From Schaedlerella glycyrrhizinilytica_A (GTDB lineage Bacteria; Bacillota; Clostridia; Lachnospirales; Lachnospiraceae): a stretch of DNA of 64,000 bases. Positions 58,099 through 64,000 of this stretch are shown one piece after another. The DNA lies in assembly GCF_042852765.1 (NCBI RefSeq), contig NZ_AP031414.1. One strand, written 5' to 3'. The notes under the pieces were generated by a model that worked only from the letters and a program-made list of their open reading frames with translations, made no database searches and was not told where the DNA came from. The translations under genes were made by a program, and so were the position numbers. Position 1 is the stretch's first letter; the number at the start of each line of letters is the position of its first letter.

Positions 58099-60738
58099 AT
58101 GCAGGCATATGGAGTAAACCAGCTTAGAAAAATGTTTTTGGAATTTTTTGAGAGCAAAGAACATTTGGCGATGAAGAGTTTCTCACTCGTACCGCACAAT
58201 GACAAAAGTCTTTTGCTCATCAATTCGGGAATGGCTCCGTTAAAACCATATTTTACAGGACAGGAGATCCCGCCGAGAAGACGGGTGACGACCTGTCAGA
58301 AATGTATCCGTACCGGAGATATTGAAAATGTAGGTAAGACTGCACGTCACGGTACATTTTTTGAGATGCTCGGAAACTTCTCTTTCGGAGATTATTTCAA
58401 GAGAGAAGCGATCGCGTGGTCATGGGAATTTCTGACCGAAGTTGTAGGTCTGGATGCAGACAGACTGTATCCGTCTGTCTATGAAGAAGATGAGGAAGCG
58501 TTCGAGATCTGGAATAAGGAGATGGGAATCCCGGCAGAGCGGATCTTTCGTTTTGGAAAAGAGGATAACTTCTGGGAGCATGGTTCCGGACCATGCGGAC
58601 CGTGTTCTGAGATTTATTATGACAGAGGCGAGAAATACGGATGCGGAAGTCCGGACTGTACCGTGGGATGCGAGTGCGACCGTTATATGGAGATCTGGAA
58701 CAACGTATTCACCCAGTTTGACAATGACGGCAACGGACATTATAGTGAACTGGAACAGAAGAACATTGATACAGGAATGGGACTGGAGCGTCTGGCTTCG
58801 GTTGTACAGGATGTGGATTCTATTTTTGATGTGGATACGATCAAAGCACTCCGCGATCATGTCAGCAGACTTGCAGGCAAGGAATACGGAGAGGACTACA
58901 ATACAGATGTGTCTTTGCGCGTGATCACCGACCATGTCCGTTCTGTGACATTTATGATCTCGGACGGGATCATGCCATCCAACGAGGGAAGAGGCTATGT
59001 GCTTCGCCGGCTTCTGCGCCGTGCATGTCGCCACGGAAGACTGCTCGGAATCGAGGGGAATTTCCTGCCGACACTGGCAGAAACTGTGATCGCAGGTTCC
59101 AAAGACGGATATCCGGAATTGGAAGAGAAACGTGATTTTATTTTAAAAGTGATCGCAAAAGAGGAAGAACAGTTTAATAAGACGATCGATCAGGGACTTG
59201 GCATTCTTTCGGATCTGATCGAAGAGATGGAAAAATCCGGCGAGAAAGTATTGTCCGGCGAAGCGGCGTTCAAATTGTATGATACGTATGGATTCCCGTT
59301 GGATCTGACAAAGGAGATCCTGGAAGAAAAAGGGCTTGAAGCAGATGAAGAGGGCTTCCATGCGGCAATGGAGATCCAGAGAAAGACAGCGAGAGACGCA
59401 CGGGAAGTGACCAACTATATGGGCGCGGATGTGACGGTATATGAGTCCATCGACCCGAGTGTGACAAGCACATTTGTCGGATATGACAAATTATCCTGTG
59501 AGTCGGAGATCATCGTGCTGACTTCTGATACGGAAGTGACAGAAGCGCTTTCCGATGGAGATCGAGGAACGGTCTTTGTAAAGGAGACGCCGTTCTATGC
59601 GACAAGCGGCGGTCAGGAAGCCGATACCGGTGTGATCCGCACTGCAGACGGAGAGTTCCGTGTAGAAGATACGATTAAACTGCTCGGCGGAAAGATCGGT
59701 CATGTGGGAGTTGTCACAAAAGGCATGATCAAAGTCGGCGATACGGCAGAATTAGAAGTGAATGCAGAGAAACGTGCACTTTCCGCAAGAAATCACAGTG
59801 CAACGCATCTGCTCCAGAAAGCGCTTCGCACCGTACTTGGCAGTCATGTAGAACAGGCCGGATCCAGTGTCAATGAAGACCGGCTCCGTTTTGACTTTAC
59901 TCATTTTTCGGCGATGACACCGGAAGAGATCCGTGAGGTGGAAAAGCTGGTCAACGACAGCATTGCAAAAGCTTTGGATGTAGATATCCAGAATATGCCG
60001 ATTGGGGAAGCAAAAAAGACCGGAGCGCAGGCATTGTTCGGAGAGAAATACGGCGACATCGTGCGTGTTGTCAACATGGGCGGATATTCCATCGAGTTCT
60101 GCGGTGGTACGCATGTGAAAAATACATCCGAGATCATGGCGCTCAAGATCATTTCAGAGAGCGGTGTGGCAGCAGGCGTGCGTCGAATTGAAGCATTGAC
60201 ATCCAAAGGACTTCTTCATTATTATGATAATCTGGAAGCAAAGATGCATGAGGCAGCAAAACTTGTCAAAGCAACGCCGGAAAATCTTGGAGAAAAGATC
60301 GGTCATCTGCTTTCCGAGAATAAAGCGCTGCATGCGGAAGTGGACAGCTTAAAGAGCAAACTTGCACAGGAAGCGGCAGGCGATATTCTGGATCAGGTGC
60401 AGGAGATCGGCGATCTGAAACTTTTAGCAGCAGAACTCCCGGGAGTTGACATGAATGGGCTTCGGGATCTGGGAGATCAGATGAAAGAGAAGTTAGGTGA
60501 AGGTGTTGTTGTGCTTGCTTCAGAAGCGGACGGAAAAGTCAGCCTGATGGTAACGGCAACAGACGGTGCTGTGAAGAAAGGCGCCCATTCCGGCAACCTG
60601 ATCAAAGCGATCGCAGGATGCATCGGCGGAGGCGGCGGCGGACGTCCGAATATGGCCCAGGCCGGCGGTAAGAATCCGGCAGGAATCAAGGATGCACTTG
60701 CAAAAGCAGAAGAAGTGCTGAAAGAACAGCTTTCGTAA
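58099..60738 (+). CDS. alaS: Alanyl-tRNA synthetase
   Basis: Class II synthetase charging tRNA-Ala, with editing of serine and glycine. 879 residues: catalytic core (NQLRKMFLEFFESKEHL, INSGMAPLKPYFTGQEIPP, GRGYVLRRLLRRACRHGRLLG), the editing domain with the zinc-site RNHSATHLLQKAL and EFCGGTHVKNTSEI, and the C-terminal DHHA1-like domain ending in GGGGGGRPNMAQAGG. Full length. Confidence 0.97.
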   Translation: MQAYGVNQLRKMFLEFFESKEHLAMKSFSLVPHNDKSLLLINSGMAPLKPYFTGQEIPPRRRVTTCQKCIRTGDIENVGKTARHGTFFEMLGNFSFGDYFKREAIAWSWEFLTEVVGLDADRLYPSVYEEDEEAFEIWNKEMGIPAERIFRFGKEDNFWEHGSGPCGPCSEIYYDRGEKYGCGSPDCTVGCECDRYMEIWNNVFTQFDNDGNGHYSELEQKNIDTGMGLERLASVVQDVDSIFDVDTIKALRDHVSRLAGKEYGEDYNTDVSLRVITDHVRSVTFMISDGIMPSNEGRGYVLRRLLRRACRHGRLLGIEGNFLPTLAETVIAGSKDGYPELEEKRDFILKVIAKEEEQFNKTIDQGLGILSDLIEEMEKSGEKVLSGEAAFKLYDTYGFPLDLTKEILEEKGLEADEEGFHAAMEIQRKTARDAREVTNYMGADVTVYESIDPSVTSTFVGYDKLSCESEIIVLTSDTEVTEALSDGDRGTVFVKETPFYATSGGQEADTGVIRTADGEFRVEDTIKLLGGKIGHVGVVTKGMIKVGDTAELEVNAEKRALSARNHSATHLLQKALRTVLGSHVEQAGSSVNEDRLRFDFTHFSAMTPEEIREVEKLVNDSIAKALDVDIQNMPIGEAKKTGAQALFGEKYGDIVRVVNMGGYSIEFCGGTHVKNTSEIMALKIISESGVAAGVRRIEALTSKGLLHYYDNLEAKMHEAAKLVKATPENLGEKIGHLLSENKALHAEVDSLKSKLAQEAAGDILDQVQEIGDLKLLAAELPGVDMNGLRDLGDQMKEKLGEGVVVLASEADGKVSLMVTATDGAVKKGAHSGNLIKAIAGCIGGGGGGRPNMAQAGGKNPAGIKDALAKAEEVLKEQLS

Positions 60739-60800
60739 ACGGCTTCTAAAAAATTCTTCTAAAAAACAGAGGATTCCGTCAATTTTTTCGCAGGAAACAG

Positions 60801-60828
60801 TTGACGTGACGGAAAAATATGTTATAAT
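60801..60828 (+). promoter_or_regulatory. Sigma-A promoter of rpsU
   Basis: TTGACG and a perfect TATAAT with 16-nt spacing. The -35 region lies in an inverted repeat (CCGTCAA at about 60777, TTGACGTGACGG at 60801). Confidence 0.8.
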
Positions 60829-60907
60829 CATTTGTAGTGCAATAAATATACCCGAACAGTCGTATGATGCACAATACCAGGCTGGAGGGGAGGTTAGGTG
60901 TGAGACT

Positions 60908-61084
60908 ATGTCAAATGTAATCGTGAAAGAGAACGAGACGTTGGATAGTGCTTTACGCAGATTCAAAAGAAACTGTGCAAAAGCTGGCATTCAGCAGGAG
61001 ATTCGTAAAAGAGAACACTATGAAAAGCCAAGCGTAAGACGTAAAAAGAAGTCTGAAGCTGCTAGAAAACGCAAATATAACTAA
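60908..61084 (+). CDS. rpsU: 30S ribosomal protein S21
   Basis: 58-residue basic ribosomal protein. MSNVIVKENETLDSALRRFK is the canonical N-terminus, followed by CAKAGIQQEIRKREHYEKPS and an Arg/Lys tail. I chose the ATG at 60908 for this N-terminus; the nearest good Shine-Dalgarno (AGGTG) ends 7 nt before it, with a stronger GGAGG further up at 14 nt. Frames open upstream are not homologous. Confidence 0.95.
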   Translation: MSNVIVKENETLDSALRRFKRNCAKAGIQQEIRKREHYEKPSVRRKKKSEAARKRKYN

Positions 61085-61097
61085 TATGTGCAGATTG

Positions 61098-61130
61098 ATA
61101 GAGTGTTGATTTATCAACACTCTATTTTTA
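61098..61130 (+). terminator. Intrinsic terminator of rpsU
   Basis: ATAGAGTGTTGA and TCAACACTCTAT form a perfect 12-bp stem with a TTTA loop, then five T. 13 nt after the stop. Confidence 0.93.
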
Positions 61131-61214
61131 ATTGTGCAAAATGATGAAAATAGAGTAGAAATCCGTATTTTACTACTGTAAAGCACTAAAACTGTAAAAT
61201 GTTGAAAGTTTTAA

Positions 61215-61243
61215 TTGACAAGCGGAAAATATACTTTTAAAAT
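61215..61243 (+). promoter_or_regulatory. Promoter of gdhA
   Basis: A perfect TTGACA and TAAAAT with 17-nt spacing, 61 nt before the ATG. Confidence 0.82.
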
Positions 61244-61247
61244 AGAC

Positions 61248-61290
61248 GGGTAGATAAAAATTGAGAATTTATCTGCCCCGAATATTTTTT
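61248..61290 (+). promoter_or_regulatory. Stem-loop at the 5' end of the gdhA leader
   Basis: GGGTAGATAAA pairs with TTTATCTGCCC (one G-U) around AATTGAGAA. Six bases later comes TTTTTT, directly followed by AGGAGG. Since transcription should start near 61250, the stem would form at the very 5' end of the mRNA and may stabilise it; attenuation is less likely because the T-run is displaced from the stem. Confidence 0.6.
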
Positions 61291-61304
61291 AGGAGGTAAA
61301 TGTT

Positions 61305-62639
61305 ATGTCATATGTTGATGAAGTCATTGAATTAGTAGTTAAGAAAAACCCGGCTGAACCGGAGTTTCATCAGGCAGTGAAAGAAGTTCTGGAATCTCTG
61401 CGTGTTGTGATCGAAGCGAATGAAGAGAAGTTCCGCAAAGATGCGCTTCTTGAAAGGCTGGTAGAGCCGGAACGCCAGATCAAGTTCCGTGTTCCGTGGG
61501 TTGATGATAACGGACAGGTACATGTGAACACAGGTTACCGTGTACAGTTCAACAGTGCGATCGGACCATATAAAGGAGGTCTTCGCCTTCATCCGTCCGT
61601 AAACTTAGGAATCATCAAGTTCCTCGGATTTGAACAGATTTTCAAGAATTCACTGACCGGTCTTCCGATCGGAGGCGGAAAAGGTGGTTCTGATTTCGAT
61701 CCGAAAGGAAAATCGGACAGAGAAGTGATGGCATTCTGCCAGAGCTTTATGACAGAACTTTATAAGTATATCGGAGCAGATACCGACGTGCCGGCAGGAG
61801 ATATCGGAACCGGCGCAAGAGAGATCGGATATATGTATGGTCAGTATAAGAGGATCCGTGGGGTATATGAGGGAGTTCTGACAGGAAAAGGATTGTCCTA
61901 CGGTGGATCTCTCGTCCGTACACAGGCGACAGGATATGGTTTGTTATATCTGACACAGGAGATGCTGAAATTAAACGGAATCGAACTCGCAGGCAAGACC
62001 GTTGCGGTTTCCGGATCCGGAAATGTTGCGATCTATGCAACAGAGAAAGCACAGGAACTGGGCGCTAAAGTTGTGACTGTCAGTGATTCTACTGGCTGGG
62101 TATATGATCCGGAGGGAATCGATCTTGCAGCGCTCAAAGAGATCAAAGAAGTGAAACGCGCAAGACTGACTGAATACAAAAATTACCGCCCGAATTCCGA
62201 ATACCATGAGGGAAGAGGCGTATGGACTGTGAAAGTGGATATTGCGCTTCCGTGTGCGACACAGAACGAACTGCATCTCGAGGATGCAAAAGCATTGGTT
62301 GCAAACGGATGTATTGCCGTTGCAGAGGGCGCAAATATGCCGACTACAATGGAAGCCACGGAATATCTGCAGGCAAACGGCGTGCTGTTCGCACCGGGAA
62401 AAGCTGCCAATGCCGGCGGTGTTGCCACTTCCGCATTGGAGATGTCCCAGAACAGCGAACGTTTAAGCTGGTCTGCAGAAGAAGTAGATGCAAAATTAAA
62501 AGGCATCATGGTAAATATCTGCCACAATATGGCTGACGCGGCAGAAAAATATGGATTCAAAGGCAACTACGTTGTAGGTGCAAACATTGCCGGATTTGAG
62601 AAAGTGGTCGATGCGATGACTGCACAGGGAATCGTTTAA
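61305..62639 (+). CDS. gdhA: NADP-type glutamate dehydrogenase
   Basis: Hexameric enzyme linking 2-oxoglutarate, ammonia and glutamate. 444 residues, the length of the small hexameric class. The substrate-binding block PIGGGKGGSDFDPKGKSD is followed by the DVPAGDIGTGAREIG region and a Rossmann fold (VAVSGSGNVAIYATEKAQELGA). Serine after the glycines and no acidic residue directly at the end of beta2 (VTVSDSTG) fit NADP preference, by family rule only. Single gene with promoter, leader hairpin, strong AGGAGG and terminator. Confidence 0.95.
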   Translation: MSYVDEVIELVVKKNPAEPEFHQAVKEVLESLRVVIEANEEKFRKDALLERLVEPERQIKFRVPWVDDNGQVHVNTGYRVQFNSAIGPYKGGLRLHPSVNLGIIKFLGFEQIFKNSLTGLPIGGGKGGSDFDPKGKSDREVMAFCQSFMTELYKYIGADTDVPAGDIGTGAREIGYMYGQYKRIRGVYEGVLTGKGLSYGGSLVRTQATGYGLLYLTQEMLKLNGIELAGKTVAVSGSGNVAIYATEKAQELGAKVVTVSDSTGWVYDPEGIDLAALKEIKEVKRARLTEYKNYRPNSEYHEGRGVWTVKVDIALPCATQNELHLEDAKALVANGCIAVAEGANMPTTMEATEYLQANGVLFAPGKAANAGGVATSALEMSQNSERLSWSAEEVDAKLKGIMVNICHNMADAAEKYGFKGNYVVGANIAGFEKVVDAMTAQGIV

Positions 62640-62657
62640 GCTTCTGTTTTGACTTAT

Positions 62658-62700
62658 AACAGTTCAGTCCTGTGGCTGAACTGTTGCTTTTGTATTTTTG
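62658..62700 (+). terminator. Intrinsic terminator of gdhA
   Basis: AACAGTTCAG and CTGAACTGTT form a perfect 10-bp stem with an 8-nt loop, followed by GCTTTTGTATTTTT. Confidence 0.9.
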
Positions 62701-62718
62701 TATTTTGAGGAAAATATA

Positions 62719-62747
62719 TTGACAATTTGTGTGAAATGCTTTATAGT
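62719..62747 (+). promoter_or_regulatory. Promoter of the riboswitch-ATPase transcript
   Basis: TTGACA and TATAGT with 17-nt spacing; the aptamer begins 8 nt after the -10 box. Confidence 0.85.
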
Positions 62748-62754
62748 TATTTTT

Positions 62755-62855
62755 CAGTAAAAGGGAGTAACGGTGCTTTTATAAAGCGCGCACGATGTCG
62801 TCAGTACGATGCGACCAGGCATCCGTATCGTGATTAAACAGTGAGACTTTTACTG
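62755..62855 (+). ncRNA. yybP-ykoY family (manganese) riboswitch aptamer
   Basis: Metal-sensing leader RNA. The closing stem P1 is CAGTAAAAG (62755-62763) with CTTTTACTG (62847-62855). It encloses the conserved strands AAAGGGAGTAACGG at the 5' side and CAGTGAGACTTTTAC at the 3' side, with internal helices between (CGATGTCGTCAGTACGATG and GGCATCCGTATCGTG regions). These are the hallmarks of the yybP-ykoY class, which binds Mn(II). The gene it precedes, a cation P-type ATPase, is the kind of exporter this class controls. A computational covariance search was not possible here. Confidence 0.85.
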
Positions 62856-62890
62856 CATTATTTGATGTGCAGTAGAAGTCTTGCTTTTTT
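62845..62890 (+). terminator. Riboswitch expression-platform terminator
   Basis: GACTTTTACTGCA pairs with TGCAGTAGAAGTC, followed by TTGCTTTTTT. The left arm overlaps the 3' strand of aptamer stem P1, so formation of P1 with bound metal and formation of the terminator exclude each other. This predicts that metal switches expression on. Confidence 0.88.
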
Positions 62891-62931
62891 ATTGCACAAA
62901 TGTCAATACTAAAAAAGAAGGAGGAATTGAT

Positions 62932-64000
62932 ATGCGTGATTATTATCAGATGTCAGCAGAAGATGTGAGACAGGAAATCAACGGAACGCAGGAACCGCTC
63001 ACAATGGATCAGATTCGGGAACATCAGGAAAAGTATGGTCCGAACGAACTTGTAGAGGGGAAAAAGAAAACGACGCTTCAGATTTTTCTGGAGCAGTATA
63101 AAGACTTCCTTGTGATCATTCTGATCATTGCTGCGATCGTTTCCGGTTTTCTCGGAGACATGGAGAGTACCCTTGTTATTTTGATCGTTATCACAATGAA
63201 TGCGATCCTTGGGACCGTACAGACCGTAAAGGCAGAACAGTCTCTTGACAGTTTGAAGAAATTATCCGGACCGGAGGCAAAAGTGCTCCGTGATGGAAAT
63301 ATCGTACCGGTTCCGTCATCAGAAGTGACGGTCGGCGATGTGGTGATCTTAGATGCGGGAGATTATATCCCGGCGGACGGTCGGATTTTGGAATGTGCCA
63401 GCCTGAAAGTGGACGAAAGTGCGCTGACAGGAGAAAGCCTCGGAGTTGAAAAGACGATCGATACGATCTCAGGCGAAGTACCGCTCGGAGATCGTGTGAA
63501 TATGGTATATTCCGGAAGCTTTGTAACTTACGGACGAGGAAGATTCCTTGTAACCGGAATCGGAATGGAAACAGAAGTTGGTAAAATTGCCAGTCTTCTG
63601 AAGACAACTTCGGAAAAGAGAACACCACTCCAGATCAATCTGGATCAGTTTGGACAGAAGCTTTCCATCATTATACTGATCTTTTGTGGTATTCTGTTTG
63701 GTATCAATGTATTCCGCGGCGGTGAGATCGGTGATGCATTTATGTTTGCTGTAGCACTTGCAGTTGCGGCAATCCCGGAAGCACTCAGTTCGATCGTGAC
63801 GATCGTACTTTCTTTCGGCACGCAGAAGATGGCAAAAGAACACGCGATCATCCGAAAACTGCAGGCAGTCGAGGGACTGGGAAGCGTATCGATCATCTGT
63901 TCGGATAAAACAGGTACTTTGACCCAGAATAAGATGACGGTGGAAGATTATTATGTCAATGAATCAAGAATTCCGGCAGACAAGATCGATCCTAAAGATG
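62932..64000 (+). CDS. Cation-transporting P-type ATPase, 3' end outside the window
   Basis: P2-type metal/calcium pump of the plasma membrane; 356 codons are present. It starts MRDYYQMSAEDVRQEINGTQ (cation-ATPase N-terminal domain), has helices M1-M2 (FLVIILIIAAIVSGFL, TLVILIVITMNAILGTVQ), the actuator domain with SALTGESLGVEK, helices M3-M4 with AVAAIPEALSSIVTIVLSFG, and the phosphorylation motif ICSDKTGTLTQNKM. The M4 ligand motif is PEALS instead of PEGLP of classical calcium pumps. With the Mn-type riboswitch upstream a manganese exporter is the best guess. AAGGAGG precedes the ATG. Confidence 0.92.
   Translation, partial: MRDYYQMSAEDVRQEINGTQEPLTMDQIREHQEKYGPNELVEGKKKTTLQIFLEQYKDFLVIILIIAAIVSGFLGDMESTLVILIVITMNAILGTVQTVKAEQSLDSLKKLSGPEAKVLRDGNIVPVPSSEVTVGDVVILDAGDYIPADGRILECASLKVDESALTGESLGVEKTIDTISGEVPLGDRVNMVYSGSFVTYGRGRFLVTGIGMETEVGKIASLLKTTSEKRTPLQINLDQFGQKLSIIILIFCGILFGINVFRGGEIGDAFMFAVALAVAAIPEALSSIVTIVLSFGTQKMAKEHAIIRKLQAVEGLGSVSIICSDKTGTLTQNKMTVEDYYVNESRIPADKIDPKD

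Noticed and set aside
1..64000. CRISPR arrays, tRNA and rRNA genes
   Set aside because: No regularly spaced direct repeats and no tRNA or rRNA-like sequence were recognised by eye; a dedicated scan was not possible.

Overview
The window looks like chromosomal DNA from a spore-forming, anaerobic, Gram-positive member of the Clostridia, most likely Lachnospiraceae. It carries gpr, spoIIP, the full spoIIIAA-AH set, spoIVB and spo0A, a monomeric [FeFe] hydrogenase, an NADP-type glutamate dehydrogenase, and the Firmicutes order nusB-xseA-xseB-ispA-dxs-tlyA-nadK-argR-recN-spoIVB-spo0A. No species can be named from the sequence alone. Almost everything is on the plus strand. The exceptions are rpsT and one insertion sequence.

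Layout. 1-1.6 kb: end of ilvN, then ilvC. 1.6-4.6 kb: convergent rpsT, then gpr and spoIIP. 4.7-8.9 kb: a GyrB/ParE plus GyrA/ParC pair whose A subunit has no GyrA box, so probably topoisomerase IV. 9.1-17.5 kb: the rimP-nusA-rnpM-L7Ae-infB-rbfA-nrnA-truB-ribF translation operon. 17.6-20.6 kb: a Na/phosphate transporter with a PhoU tail and a MATE exporter. 20.6-23.4 kb: rpsO and pnp. 23.4-25.2 kb: an intact IS3-family element sitting inside the loop of the pnp terminator. 25.2-30.8 kb: an AT-rich accessory array of small unrelated genes and gene remnants. 30.8-32.8 kb: marR plus a second MATE exporter. 32.9-37.8 kb: spoIIIAA-AH. 37.9-48.6 kb: prfC, an Asp23 protein, and nusB through recN. 48.7-52.5 kb: spoIVB, spo0A, glgA. 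52.5-58.0 kb: metF, a separate MetH reactivation protein, metH and the hydrogenase. 58.1-62.6 kb: alaS, rpsU, gdhA. 62.7 kb to the end: a yybP-ykoY type (manganese) riboswitch ahead of a cation P-type ATPase that runs off the window.

How the parts fit. Core translation and RNA-decay genes are grouped in operons with recognisable sigma-A promoters and intrinsic terminators. Sporulation genes cover engulfment (SpoIIP, SpoIIIA channel), signalling to the forespore and back (SpoIVB), spore-protein turnover at germination (Gpr) and the master regulator Spo0A, whose upstream region has two 0A-box-like sites. The metF/metH block is a folate-to-methionine branch in which the B12 reactivation domain is its own protein.

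The least ordinary signals are: (1) the cassette-like array at 25.2-30.8 kb, where unrelated genes are followed directly after their stop codons by the same AT-rich spacer; (2) a 90-nt structured element present twice, 47 kb apart, each time abutting the U-tract of a terminator; (3) the insertion sequence that splits the two arms of a 20-bp pnp terminator stem; and (4) a 78-nt foldback in the pnp leader. No CRISPR array, tRNA or rRNA gene was seen. No gene-free stretch exceeds 300 bases; the longest gaps are described under their regulatory features.
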